In this document: in pieces, positions 25,383-35,040 of the stretch
Numbering within the stretch: position 1 is the first letter of the stretch
How the letters are laid out: every line of letters begins with the position of its first letter
Assembly: GCA_913060495.1 (NCBI GenBank)
Contig: CAJXRP010000005.1
Span: 124,001-188,000, forward strand
Source: an uncultured Gammaproteobacteria bacterium
GTDB lineage: Bacteria > Pseudomonadota > Gammaproteobacteria > Pseudomonadales > Pseudohongiellaceae
Length of the DNA: 64,000 nt
Direction: 5' to 3'
The notes under the pieces: model-generated
Database searches by the model: none
Seen by the model: only the letters and a program-made list of their open reading frames with translations
What the model was told of the DNA's origin: nothing
Program-made: the position numbers and the translations under genes

Positions 25383-26828
25383 ATGACTGTATTTTCAAGT
25401 ACAGAGCTTGTCGCCATGGGTCGCCACATACCCACACCTTTCAGCATTAATGTTGAGTCAGAAAACGGTGCAATAGATTTAGAAATTAATTCCTTATTGC
25501 GAACTGTTCCCGGTAAGAGATTAGTAGCTCTCGCTACTTGGCAGGATCGCACCGTCATCGTAAAAATATTTATTAGCAGTAGTCGCTGGAAGCGCAGCAT
25601 GCTGAAAGATATGGCGGGCATCAATAGGCTGAAGAAGGCAGGTATTCCATGCCCGAATATTCTTCTGCAGACAATGACTACAGACAACAAGGCAGGAGTG
25701 CTGATAATTGAATATCTGCGCGAGGGAGTTAGTCTGGCGACGTTGATTGATGAAGCCAAGAGTGCAGAGGACAAAACCGAAATACTAAAGATGGGAGTGA
25801 AGGCGGTAGCCGATTGTCATCAGGCTGGGCTCTGGCAGAATGATATACATCTAGACAACTTCATGCTCTGCGCCGGTATTGTCTATGTACTGGATGGTGC
25901 TGATATTAAGAGTAAGGAGGGTAGTCTGGATACTGATACTCGCCTAAAGAATTTTGCGATGTTCCTCGCGCAGTTTCCTGTGTCTCAGGATGAGCATTGG
26001 CGGGGGCTATTCGATCTATACAGCAAACATGCGCCAGAACTTGCCGTGAATTATGCTGCAGGCTTCGGCAAAGAAATAGTAAAAGCACGGCGAAAGCGGC
26101 TCAAGACCTATGAGCGAAAGCTAACTCGATCTACTACTGCCAATCGCTGTGAGCAAGGATCGAATTTTTTCTACATCTACGATAGATCGATACATTCCCC
26201 AGATCTAGATCGTTTTGTTGCCGACCCGGACAGTTTCATTAATGGTCAGGAATTATTGAAAGATGGTAATTCATCTACTGTCGCAATTGTCAAAATCAAC
26301 GAGCGTAACTATGTGCTGAAGCGGTACAATATTAAGAGTTTCTGGCATGGCCTCTCTAGGGCATTTCGTCCAAGTCGTGCGCACCATTCTTGGCGTAATG
26401 CGGCTATTCTTGAAATGCTCGGTGTTGCTACAGCGCATCCGTTTCTCTATTTGGAGGAGCGTGTATTCTGGTTATTCCGTAAGCGAGCCTATTTTCTCTG
26501 TGAGTATATTGAGGGACATGATCTGGGAACGGCCTGGGAGAATCAGGAGCTTGAGAATAGAGAGAGTGAAATAGTAGGGCTGTTCAGAAGCCTATTTAAA
26601 ACAATGGCTGACTATCGGATTAGCCATGGCGACATGAAGGCAACGAATTTCTTGCTTAAAGAGAAGAAAATCTTTGTTCTGGACCTAGATGCGATGACAC
26701 GGAACGCGTCTAAGGAAAGCTTCGCAGCGAAATTCAGCAAAGACTTAGAACGATTTCGAAAGAACTGGGTGGGCACCTCAATGGAGCCCGAAGTAGAATC
26801 GCTGCTAGCAGATGCAGCAAAGTATTAA
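25383..26828 (+). CDS. tandem-kinase protein of the LPS core locus
   Basis: The 481-residue protein contains two kinase-like lobes of the WaaP/Kdo-kinase type. The first (about 1-260) has catalytic-loop residues in WQNDIHLDNFML followed by VLDGADI. The second (about 280-481) has SHGDMKATNFLL and FVLDLDAMTR, close to the canonical HGDxxxxN and DxD. Both lobes keep the catalytic Asp and Asn. The Pseudomonas core locus has an equivalent large kinase-like gene in the same place, so a core-sugar phosphorylation role is likely. It begins four bases after waaP. Confidence 0.82.
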   Translation: MTVFSSTELVAMGRHIPTPFSINVESENGAIDLEINSLLRTVPGKRLVALATWQDRTVIVKIFISSSRWKRSMLKDMAGINRLKKAGIPCPNILLQTMTTDNKAGVLIIEYLREGVSLATLIDEAKSAEDKTEILKMGVKAVADCHQAGLWQNDIHLDNFMLCAGIVYVLDGADIKSKEGSLDTDTRLKNFAMFLAQFPVSQDEHWRGLFDLYSKHAPELAVNYAAGFGKEIVKARRKRLKTYERKLTRSTTANRCEQGSNFFYIYDRSIHSPDLDRFVADPDSFINGQELLKDGNSSTVAIVKINERNYVLKRYNIKSFWHGLSRAFRPSRAHHSWRNAAILEMLGVATAHPFLYLEERVFWLFRKRAYFLCEYIEGHDLGTAWENQELENRESEIVGLFRSLFKTMADYRISHGDMKATNFLLKEKKIFVLDLDAMTRNASKESFAAKFSKDLERFRKNWVGTSMEPEVESLLADAAKY

Positions 26829-26841
26829 TCTGGCTTAATCT

Positions 26842-28590
26842 ATGGCGGTCATTACATTAGGCTTATCGGGTGCAATCGGGCACGATCCCGCCGCAGCACT
26901 CTTCGTAGACGGAGAGCTGGCTGCTGCTGTGGAGGAAGAGCGACTTATCCGACGTAGGCATGCCTATGATCAGACACCTTATCTATCTGCGCGACGCTGC
27001 ATGCAGATCGCCCGCATAAACCCTGCGGACATCGATCAGGTGGCCATCCCCTTTGCACCGATCAGCCTGTTTACCAAAGCTCGCTGGCACTATGCCTATA
27101 GACATTGGTATGCCCCAGATAGGGCGGTCGATAGCCTGCTGAATGGGAATAGGCGCTATCGAAGATACCTTATCGAGCTGAAGGGGTTATTGGAGAAACT
27201 TCATATACCCGCCGGCAAAGTGAAGATTGTGCCAGTAGAGCATCAGCTCGCCCATGCAAGTAGTGCCTACCATCTAGACGAGCGGGAAGGAAAAACCGCA
27301 ATATTCTGCAATGATTCGAAGGGTGAGTATTCGAATATTTTTCTCGGTTACGGCGAGAATGGCAAGATAGTAAAAGTGAAAGAATTCTATAACCCCGATT
27401 CACTTTGTGGCATGTACGCGGCGCTCACCGACTACCTTGGTTTCGAAATTCTCAAAGGGGAGGTTAAAGTAATGGGCATCGCCCCTTTCGGTGATGCTTC
27501 CAAGTACGACCTTTCTCCTCTTGCAAAATTCAATGGTAAGAAGTTCAAGGTAGATAATACCTTGATAGGAACTGTTGGAATACGCCGCTACAAGGCCAAA
27601 TCTAAGGGTCACTACTTCAGTCAGAAGCTTGTAGACATGCTAGGTCCCCGGCGGGTAGGTAATCTCGTCGACGACCCTTATGTACACTATGCAGCGGCAA
27701 TACAGAAACTCTATGAGGACCTCTCCGTCGAATTGATTCGGCACTATCTGTCAGATGTTATCGAGGAAACAGGACTGCTCGCTATCGCCGGCACAGGATC
27801 GATGAATATTCGCTTGAATCAACGGTTAGCGAATCTACCGGAAGTTAAAGAGTTAATGGTCCATCCCGCATGTAGCGATGCAGGTACCGCGATCGGTGCT
27901 GCCAGTTTTGCTGTGCGTCAATCCGGGACAAAGATTAAACCGGTCACACATATGTTTCATGGTCCTTCCTACACTGCTGCTCAGTGTATAGAAGCGTGCA
28001 AATCCCACCGGGACAAACCACTGTGGGAAATATTGGAGGCGCCCTATGAAAAAGCTGCACAAATTCTAGCAGATGGGCATCTACTTGCTTGGTATAAAGG
28101 CAGATTGGAATTTGGTACTAGGGCTTTGGGAAATAGAAGCATATTGGCGAATCCTAATTTCCCAGAGGTGGTGGAGAAAATTAATCACCAAGTTAAATTT
28201 AGGGAAGCTTGGCAGCCCTATTCAGTATGTGCGTTGGATAGCGTGGCAGAGGAGTTCATCCCTGGAGAGCAGCACGACAAATATATGTGCCGTGCTGTAA
28301 CTGCCAGCGATAGCTGGGCAAAAAAATATCCCGCAATCGTTCACGTCGACAATAGCACCGAAACACAAATTGTCGATGCGGATAGCAATCCAAATTTGCA
28401 TGAACTACTACTTAACTTTCAGAAAGAAACAGGTCACGGCATGCTGATTAATGCGCGTCTAAATCGTCCAGGGGAAGCCTTGGTGTGCTCGCCAGAAGAT
28501 GCAATTAATATGTTTCTGGGTACAGATTTGGATTATCTAATCATGGAAGGTGTTTTGATTACAAAGCGAGTGCTATCGGACGAATGGTAA
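26842..28590 (+). CDS. NodU/CmcH-family carbamoyltransferase of LPS core
   Basis: This enzyme class transfers a carbamoyl group from carbamoyl phosphate, via a carbamoyl-adenylate, to a sugar hydroxyl. The 582-residue protein has the N-terminal Kae1-like domain (ITLGLSGAIGHDPAAALF, EHQLAHASSAYH, NDSKGEYSN) and the C-terminal carbamoyltransferase domain (KGRLEFGTRALGNRSILANP; most relatives have GPRALG). In P. aeruginosa a homologue in the same gene order carbamoylates heptose II, and the same role is inferred here. It starts 13 bases after the tandem kinase. Confidence 0.88.
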   Translation: MAVITLGLSGAIGHDPAAALFVDGELAAAVEEERLIRRRHAYDQTPYLSARRCMQIARINPADIDQVAIPFAPISLFTKARWHYAYRHWYAPDRAVDSLLNGNRRYRRYLIELKGLLEKLHIPAGKVKIVPVEHQLAHASSAYHLDEREGKTAIFCNDSKGEYSNIFLGYGENGKIVKVKEFYNPDSLCGMYAALTDYLGFEILKGEVKVMGIAPFGDASKYDLSPLAKFNGKKFKVDNTLIGTVGIRRYKAKSKGHYFSQKLVDMLGPRRVGNLVDDPYVHYAAAIQKLYEDLSVELIRHYLSDVIEETGLLAIAGTGSMNIRLNQRLANLPEVKELMVHPACSDAGTAIGAASFAVRQSGTKIKPVTHMFHGPSYTAAQCIEACKSHRDKPLWEILEAPYEKAAQILADGHLLAWYKGRLEFGTRALGNRSILANPNFPEVVEKINHQVKFREAWQPYSVCALDSVAEEFIPGEQHDKYMCRAVTASDSWAKKYPAIVHVDNSTETQIVDADSNPNLHELLLNFQKETGHGMLINARLNRPGEALVCSPEDAINMFLGTDLDYLIMEGVLITKRVLSDEW

Positions 28591-28610
28591 AACAATATCG
28601 TTAGGAAAAA

Positions 28611-30125
28611 CTATTCTATCCGTTCGAAAATCGCAAAATGCCGTGTCTCGGGGTTGGGAAAATATGTAAGCAATTGTAGTTTATCTGCGATGCTGTCTTT
28701 CTCTAATAGGTTCTTCATTTCGAATGTAAGCTCTGCAACGATCGTGTCGCCTACTTCGCTCGATAGAATCTCCTCTTCGCTTAGATTTCTGTTTATTAGG
28801 TCGTAGTCTTCTACCTTGCCACTGAAATAGGCGACAGCATGGTTGTTCGTTACAAGTCCTGCAGAATCTTTAGTGTTCTCGGCAATCCATTCTATCGAAT
28901 CCTCAACATAGGATTTTGATTCCCCAAAGCTATAGTATGAGTCAATAGCGCAGTAGCTAAAAAAGATTGCAAAGATTATCGGCACGCTTCTTCTACCAGA
29001 TGCCTTCGCGCTCTCCAATAAACTAAGAACAACTATAGGAACTAACAAGACTAACAAGATACACATTAGCATCGCGTAACGAGCAGATAAGTATCGAGTA
29101 ACTATAATGAAGCCGAGCAGTATTAGAAAATTAATACAAAGATAGAACGTTACAGGTACAGCGACTTCCCTGTTAATTCGAAGACGATTCCTAAAAAATC
29201 CAACGGTCAGAACAATCAGGTAGGGGCCGCCTATGCCAGAAAATAAGTTGGCAAATAGGATTGAAATCATGCCGGCGAGTAAAAATAATTCTATGTATTC
29301 ACGAGAAAATGTTGCTGCATATTCAGAAAATAGTAGTGAGCCTAGTAACGCCCTCTCTCCATCATTCAGTGTAAAGTTTCCAGAAATGAAGGGTTCGTAA
29401 ATAGAAGCAAACTGAATAAAGAGCTGCGCGACGTTCAACCCCATCAGAGCGAGGAAAAGTAATAGGCCAACCGAGAGAGATAGGGCCACCGCATACAATC
29501 TAAGAAGGAGTGCTTTACGGGCACTGGATTCGAGGCGTCTATTAAATAGTAGGGCTAGTGGGACGAATACCAGATAGGCAAGTGCCTCTGCGCGAAATGC
29601 CGCAGCTAAGAGCAAGTACGCGCAAAAACAAATTGCAGGGCGTAGTGATTGTGTCTTTACGTAGAGCAGGTATTGCCAGAGTGCCGTAAGAGAAAGCGCC
29701 CAGAATCCGATGTCGCGAATTAGAAGTTCACGGTATTCGTTTAACTGTGGGTAGACCAGAATGCAGATCGCGGAGATAGCCAGCAGAGGCTTGGAATCGT
29801 TGATCTCTTTTACAATGCTGAGGAAAGCGTAAATTAGGATGGCATAGAATAACGCGTTAACGAACAAGCCAGCAGAGAACACATCGAGACCAGTTAGTGA
29901 CACTATACCAATCAGGATCGAGTATGTTGCCCAGGAATAATGTTGATAAGCGGCGACGATTCCATCGGCTAGGAAAATCTCGGCAGTGCGCGCGTAGGTA
30001 TACGCATCCGAGTTAGGGATGTCCTGCAGGAGTAGGGTGAAAATAGATAGCACTAGGCTCGCCGCTACTGCGATCCATCTGATGTCCTGTTGTCGCCAAT
30101 CTAGATTCATGTGTACGTATTTCAT
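28611..30125 (-). CDS. polytopic membrane protein, probable GT-C glycosyltransferase
   Basis: The 504-residue protein has about ten to eleven membrane helices and a C-terminal periplasmic domain of roughly 90 residues. The first loop has NSDAYTYARTAEIFLADG, which resembles the Asp-containing first loop of GT-C enzymes that use polyprenyl-phosphate sugars (ArnT/PMT type). This placement, beside LPS genes, fits periplasmic decoration of core or O-antigen. The start is uncertain. ATG at 30125 is chosen, with ATG at 30110 and TTG at 30155 possible; none has a good ribosome-binding site. It lies close downstream of lpxL in the same direction. Confidence 0.65.
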   Translation of the reverse strand: MKYVHMNLDWRQQDIRWIAVAASLVLSIFTLLLQDIPNSDAYTYARTAEIFLADGIVAAYQHYSWATYSILIGIVSLTGLDVFSAGLFVNALFYAILIYAFLSIVKEINDSKPLLAISAICILVYPQLNEYRELLIRDIGFWALSLTALWQYLLYVKTQSLRPAICFCAYLLLAAAFRAEALAYLVFVPLALLFNRRLESSARKALLLRLYAVALSLSVGLLLFLALMGLNVAQLFIQFASIYEPFISGNFTLNDGERALLGSLLFSEYAATFSREYIELFLLAGMISILFANLFSGIGGPYLIVLTVGFFRNRLRINREVAVPVTFYLCINFLILLGFIIVTRYLSARYAMLMCILLVLLVPIVVLSLLESAKASGRRSVPIIFAIFFSYCAIDSYYSFGESKSYVEDSIEWIAENTKDSAGLVTNNHAVAYFSGKVEDYDLINRNLSEEEILSSEVGDTIVAELTFEMKNLLEKDSIADKLQLLTYFPNPETRHFAIFERIE

Positions 30126-30163
30126 TTGTTCTGTTTTCAACTGTCTGCGTTTCAACTTAGAGA

Positions 30164-31093
30164 TTAGTAAGGTCTCGCGGAAGGCCCAGCAGCTTGTGTC
30201 TTAAATCGTTTGTGCAGCCAGAGATATTGATCGGGCTGTTTTCTTATCGCCTGTTCCACTAATTCGTTGGTGGTGCGGGCATCTGTTTCGGCGTCGCCGC
30301 TTGGAAAGTCTTCTAGTGCAGGGGCGAAGTCGAGATGATACCCCGAGTTATCTTCATTGCGATAATGGCTATAGAACAATACAGCAGAGTCATTTACTTT
30401 GGCGAATCGCGCTGTAGCGGTAATAGTCGCAGCCTCAACTCCGAAAAAGGGGACGAACACTGAGTGTTTAGCTCCGTAATCCTGATCTGGAGCGTACCAG
30501 AGAATCCGGCCTTCTTTGAGGCTGCGCATGGCACCACGGACGTCTTTTCTGTCATAAACATGGCGAAAATGGCGAATGCGGCCATTGAACATAGCCGCTT
30601 GAAATAATGGATTTTTGTTTGGACGATAGGTCACATCCATATCCCCAACTAGGTTGAACAAAAAACCACCCATTTCTAAGCTAGAGAAATGAGCGCACAA
30701 CAACAATACGCCTTGCCCCCGATCGATAGCGGCCTGAAGATTTTCTAATCCAGTCACGGTTGTGCGCGATCGAAAGTCTTCTGGATTCCGAAACCAAGAG
30801 ATCGCTACCTCAATAAGTCCGATGCCATTGGACCGGAAGGTCTTCCTTACCAGTTGTTTGTGTTCTTCCTTAGATAGCCCTGGAAAGCAAAGTCGGAGAT
30901 TAACCTCACAGATATGCCTCCTCGACCTCGCAAAATAATAACTGAGTAACCCTAGGCTTCGCCCGATATGAATCTGGACTGGATACGGCAGATGGGCCGC
31001 TAGCCACATGGAAGACAGGCCAATCCATGTTGGCCAGTAACGTGGCGCTATGAATTGGCTTAGGGGTGTTCTTATTTGAGAGTCTTCAGCCAC
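30164..31093 (-). CDS. lpxL: lipid A late acyltransferase (LpxL/HtrB family)
   Basis: LpxL-type enzymes move a secondary acyl chain from acyl-ACP onto Kdo2-lipid A at the inner membrane. The 309-residue protein has an N-terminal hydrophobic helix (WIGLSSMWLAAHLPYPV), the catalytic HX4E motif in CAHFSSLEMGG and the downstream VFVPFFGVEAATITA. A GTG at 31093 is the likely start. Whether it is the L or M type cannot be told from sequence alone. It is co-oriented with the GT-C gene. Confidence 0.9.
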   Translation of the reverse strand: MAEDSQIRTPLSQFIAPRYWPTWIGLSSMWLAAHLPYPVQIHIGRSLGLLSYYFARSRRHICEVNLRLCFPGLSKEEHKQLVRKTFRSNGIGLIEVAISWFRNPEDFRSRTTVTGLENLQAAIDRGQGVLLLCAHFSSLEMGGFLFNLVGDMDVTYRPNKNPLFQAAMFNGRIRHFRHVYDRKDVRGAMRSLKEGRILWYAPDQDYGAKHSVFVPFFGVEAATITATARFAKVNDSAVLFYSHYRNEDNSGYHLDFAPALEDFPSGDAETDARTTNELVEQAIRKQPDQYLWLHKRFKTQAAGPSARPY

Positions 31094-31426
31094 GAGTTAT
31101 GCCAACGAGCACCTGAATGGATGCTGGGAGAATAAGGAGATTAATAAGTTTATCGCTCTTGCTGGCGCGAATTGTAGCAGAAGCCTAGAAATAACAGCAC
31201 TTTGAGAGGCTTTGATTGGTGAAATGTAAATATCGCGAGTAAAATCCCACTGCTAAGCAATAATTAGCAGTTAATAAGATGTGAATACCCACTTTCCGGT
31301 GAAAATGCAGTGCCTTGCCTCAAAGTGGCATTATTCCTGTATTTAGCCCATGTGATATGATCAGCCGCCATAAAAAGCAGTAACTCTTGTTATAACTTTG
31401 CAGCCTTCGAATACAGGAAACCTCTG
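31094..31426. promoter_or_regulatory. divergent promoter region between lpxL and hldE
   Basis: There is no gene in these 333 bases. On the minus strand an extended -10 (TGC-TACAAT, with TACAAT at 31171-31176) could serve lpxL. On the plus strand an extended -10 (TGA-TATGAT, with TATGAT at 31356-31361) could serve hldE. Neither has a good -35. The middle is AT-rich without obvious repeats. Confidence 0.4.
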
Positions 31427-32854
31427 ATGAAACTTGAGATGCCACCCTTTCAGCAAGCCAAGCTATTGGTTATTGGTGATGTCATGTTGGATAGATACTG
31501 GCATGGTGCTGCCTCGCGGATCTCACCGGAGGCGCCAGTACCGGTTGTTCAGGTTGGCAACCAGGAAGACCGACCGGGTGGAGCCGGAAACGTGGCGCTG
31601 AATATTGCTGCTCTGGGTGCTGCTGCTACGCTTATTGGTGTAGTCGGTAAGGATGACAATGCGCAGGATTTGGAATCTCGTCTTACCGCTGCGGGAGTCT
31701 ACTGCGAATTCTTGAAATCACAAGACAAGCCGACGATCACCAAACTAAGAATTATCAGCCAGCATCAACAATTAATCCGTCTCGATTTCGAAGAAAAATT
31801 TGATGAGCAAGACGTCGCCGATTTGCAATCACTCGCAACTTCACTTCTTCCAAGCGCACAGGTACTTGTGCTCTCAGATTATGCGAAGGGCGCACTGCAA
31901 GATGTAGCTGCCTTAATCAAATCGGCTAGAGAACAAAACATTCCAATTATCGTCGATCCAAAAGGAATCGACTTTGAAAAGTACCGTGGCGCAACTTTGA
32001 TAACGCCGAATTTTAGTGAATTCGAATCAGTGGTTGGACCTTGCGCGAACGAAGAGGAACTTGTCAGAAAGGGGCTGAAGTTGATGAGCGACCTTGAATT
32101 GCAGGCCATACTCATCACACGCGGTGAACATGGTATGACCTTACTACGCCCTGACTCAGAGGAATTACACTTACCTGCACGGGCACGAGAAGTATTCGAT
32201 GTAACGGGAGCAGGCGATACAGTTATCTCTGTACTCGCTTCAGCATTGGCGGCAGGGGATGGTCTTGCTGATGCAACAGCTATTGCGAACCTTGCGGCAG
32301 GATTGGTCGTGGGCAAATTGGGAACTGCGGCAATAAGCGGGCCTGAATTGCGTAGAGCGATATTGGCTGAACAAAATTCCGGTATGGGTGTTATGACGGC
32401 AGAACAACTTAGTATCGCCGTGCATGATGCAAAGGCTCACGGAGAAAAAATTGTATTTACCAATGGCTGTTTCGATATTATTCACGCTGGCCATGTTGGT
32501 TACCTGAGTGAAGCGAAAAAGCTTGGAGACAGACTCGTCGTAGCAATCAATTCAGACGACTCTGTTGCACGACTCAAAGGGGCAGGTCGCCCAATCAATC
32601 CTGTTGAGCGCAGAATGGCAGTACTCGATGGTCTGGAGGCGGTAGATTGGGTCGTAAACTTTGAAGACGATACACCGGAGGCGCTACTAAAGTCTCTACA
32701 ACCGGATATTCTTGTTAAGGGTGGGGATTACTCATTAGAGCAGGTTGTCGGCGGCGCATATGTTCTTTCTTATGGCGGCGAAGTTAAAGCATTAGATTTT
32801 CTCGACGACTGCTCAACCTCAGCCATAGTAGAAAAAATGAAGGACTCTGGTTAA
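31427..32854 (+). CDS. hldE: bifunctional heptose-7-phosphate kinase / heptose-1-phosphate adenylyltransferase
   Basis: HldE makes ADP-heptose, the donor used by WaaC and WaaF, by phosphorylating heptose 7-phosphate at C1 and later adenylylating it. The 475-residue protein has an N-terminal PfkB kinase domain (1-320; RPGGAGNVALNIAALGA, and DVTGAGDTVIS with the catalytic Asp). The C-terminal cytidylyltransferase-like domain shows FTNGCFDIIHAGHVGYL (about 344-360) with the HxGH motif. Both activities look intact. It lies in the LPS region, convergent with the aldo/keto reductase. Confidence 0.96.
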   Translation: MKLEMPPFQQAKLLVIGDVMLDRYWHGAASRISPEAPVPVVQVGNQEDRPGGAGNVALNIAALGAAATLIGVVGKDDNAQDLESRLTAAGVYCEFLKSQDKPTITKLRIISQHQQLIRLDFEEKFDEQDVADLQSLATSLLPSAQVLVLSDYAKGALQDVAALIKSAREQNIPIIVDPKGIDFEKYRGATLITPNFSEFESVVGPCANEEELVRKGLKLMSDLELQAILITRGEHGMTLLRPDSEELHLPARAREVFDVTGAGDTVISVLASALAAGDGLADATAIANLAAGLVVGKLGTAAISGPELRRAILAEQNSGMGVMTAEQLSIAVHDAKAHGEKIVFTNGCFDIIHAGHVGYLSEAKKLGDRLVVAINSDDSVARLKGAGRPINPVERRMAVLDGLEAVDWVVNFEDDTPEALLKSLQPDILVKGGDYSLEQVVGGAYVLSYGGEVKALDFLDDCSTSAIVEKMKDSG

Positions 32855-32879
32855 AAAAATCTGCGACAGTAATAAGTGG

Positions 32880-33677
32880 TTATTTAACGGCTTCTACGTT
32901 CTCCTGCAGGTGCTGTGGATTAATTGTTCCAACGATCACGCTAGTAACGCCTTCTTTATCTAGTGCGAAACGCAAATTCCTTTTAGTAAAATTAGTGCCT
33001 GCCTGGTCATCTTTCGTATTGGGGTCTATACAATCGTGTCCGCTATTCAGTGCCTTCTTAACAAGTATCCCTTTCTCGAGCGCGAGCGCATGATCGATCA
33101 CAACTTTGTCATCTTGCATCGACGGATTGTAGGTCACCATTACCAAGTCGAGTAGCTCTGCTGCCTTCATTCCCCCTTCCAGGGTCTTGGTAGACATGCC
33201 TATGGCTTTTATTAGCCCTTTTTCTTTGAGTCGCAGAAGGGTCTCCGGACAATCACTGGACTCGAGAATCTTACAATCGCTTCCATCGGAATGAATCAGG
33301 ACAATGTCGAGGTAGTCAGTACCAATATTTCTGAGGCTACGTTCGATACTTCGTTGAGTGTGTTCTGCTGAAAAATCGTAATGAGATTTTCCTGCGGTAA
33401 ACTCTTCTCCGACCTTACTGCAAATTATCCAATCTTGACGATCTCGCAGGAGACGTCCTAAGCGTTGTTCGCTGCTGCCGTATGCGGGTGCAGTGTCGAG
33501 GAAATTGATTCCTAGCTCTTTGGCCTGGGCAATCAAAGCAGATACCTCTTCATCGGAAGGAAGCGCGAAGCCGCTGGGATATTTCACGGCTTGATTGCGG
33601 CCAATCTTGACCGTACCCAAGCCTAGACAGGAAATCTCAATGCCGGTTTTTCCCAGTTTTCTTTTTTCCAAACTCAT
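32880..33677 (-). CDS. aldo/keto reductase
   Basis: This is an NADPH-dependent oxidoreductase with a TIM-barrel fold, 265 residues. The catalytic tetrad can be placed: Asp and Tyr in LDTAPAYGSSEQRLG, Lys in IICSKVG and His in IVLIHSDG. Cofactor-binding residues lie in the C-terminal TSVIVGTINPQHLQENV. It is slightly short for the family. It starts six bases after the FAD oxidoreductase gene, so the two probably act together; the substrate is unknown. Confidence 0.88.
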   Translation of the reverse strand: MSLEKRKLGKTGIEISCLGLGTVKIGRNQAVKYPSGFALPSDEEVSALIAQAKELGINFLDTAPAYGSSEQRLGRLLRDRQDWIICSKVGEEFTAGKSHYDFSAEHTQRSIERSLRNIGTDYLDIVLIHSDGSDCKILESSDCPETLLRLKEKGLIKAIGMSTKTLEGGMKAAELLDLVMVTYNPSMQDDKVVIDHALALEKGILVKKALNSGHDCIDPNTKDDQAGTNFTKRNLRFALDKEGVTSVIVGTINPQHLQENVEAVK

Positions 33678-33683
33678 TCGTAT

Positions 33684-34883
33684 CTAATCCCAGCGTGAAG
33701 TGGCGAGCTTTGCGGGCTCTAGTACAGTTCTCAAGTCCTGCTCTGTCAGAGTGTTGGTTGGAATAATTCCGTTAGTTGCTAAATGCTTAGTAATGTTATC
33801 GGCCAAGTTCGGTGTAAGAGTTAGTTTAGTGGGCCATGCAACCAACACATTACTCTCCTCGATAAAATAAGCATCTTCTGGGCGGTAGTTGTTGTTTACA
33901 TTGGCTTCCGCACGGTCAATGGAGAAGCAGTGGAATTGCGTTGCCTCGAAATCTATCCAAGGAAATAAAGTTGTTAAAAGTTTTTGAGCGGAGTGGACCT
34001 GTACATCGGCATCTTTCCCCACGCCGGATTCAGCAATCTCACCACCGAGATACCAAACAGTTTCTCCATTGGCATCGGTATGGGATGTAATAGTTAGTTT
34101 CGGCGTTAGGCTAAAGCTATCCCCTATGCAATGAACGAAAACCGAAGGAAGATTTTTCGCCTTCACATAGACCATGTTCAATGGTCGTAATTGTGACTTT
34201 GGTTCTCGCAGGTTCGCATCATCGATAAGTTGCTGATTGCCCTTGCCGGCACTAAAAATGAATCTTTGTGCCTCTATAGTAAAGTGTGTGTTCTTATCAT
34301 GAAAAGAGATAGCGTTGACCAATCCGGAATCATTGCGCTCGAACGTATAGCTCCCAGGATTTATTTTAAATATCCACTCACGCTGCTTCTCGAACAGCAC
34401 TTCTAGTAGGGAATTTGTATCTACTACAAAGTCAGGAAGCTTGTAGAGAGTGCCTTCGACAGTCGCAGCCTTGAAGAAATCTGGGTAGTCTTTCTTATCT
34501 ATGGCTGAAACACGACCGCTAAGGCTTTTGCTTCCAAGGAAAGTTTTAAGCTTCGAGCGAAATCCGGAGTCGGACCACATATAGTAATGATCACTAAGTA
34601 CGCGACACCCTCTAAGATCGATCTCGGCATCGCCGGATAGGCAGCTGCGCCAGCGAGCAGGCATATCAGATATGATGTTTGCCGCTCCGCTAAGCGCCCC
34701 ATTCAACGCATATTTGAGACCACCATGAATGATGCCCTGTGAGGCGAGCGTTTGGCCGCAGCCGAGCTTGCCTGTTTCTAATAGTATGGCGTTATAGCCT
34801 TGATTGCGTAAGCTGTTGAGCAACCAAAGGCCCGCAATTCCACCGCCAAATATGACGATGTCGGTTGAATAGCTTGATGTCAT
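33684..34883 (-). CDS. FAD-dependent oxidoreductase (DAO family)
   Basis: The 399-residue protein opens with a Rossmann FAD motif, IVIFGGGIAGLWLLNSLRNQGY, and LLETGKLGCGQTLASQGIIHG resembles glycerol-3-phosphate or amino-acid oxidases of the DAO fold. It has no signal peptide and no membrane helix beyond the N-terminal strand. It forms a two-gene operon with the aldo/keto reductase. The substrate cannot be inferred; a role in sugar or polyol metabolism near the LPS locus is only a guess. Confidence 0.82.
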   Translation of the reverse strand: MTSSYSTDIVIFGGGIAGLWLLNSLRNQGYNAILLETGKLGCGQTLASQGIIHGGLKYALNGALSGAANIISDMPARWRSCLSGDAEIDLRGCRVLSDHYYMWSDSGFRSKLKTFLGSKSLSGRVSAIDKKDYPDFFKAATVEGTLYKLPDFVVDTNSLLEVLFEKQREWIFKINPGSYTFERNDSGLVNAISFHDKNTHFTIEAQRFIFSAGKGNQQLIDDANLREPKSQLRPLNMVYVKAKNLPSVFVHCIGDSFSLTPKLTITSHTDANGETVWYLGGEIAESGVGKDADVQVHSAQKLLTTLFPWIDFEATQFHCFSIDRAEANVNNNYRPEDAYFIEESNVLVAWPTKLTLTPNLADNITKHLATNGIIPTNTLTEQDLRTVLEPAKLATSRWD

Positions 34884-35040
34884 TCGTTACCTTAGCTCGT
34901 TGCTGTAGTTGATGCGTGGGATGTGAGTATAGGGTCTGTATTCGGGTAGACTGCAAGACTCAAATTATATCGGCATAAGGGACGATTTCCCAATTACTTC
35001 CCAACCGTTGCGGCAAACTAAATTACTAGGCTGAGTCTTT

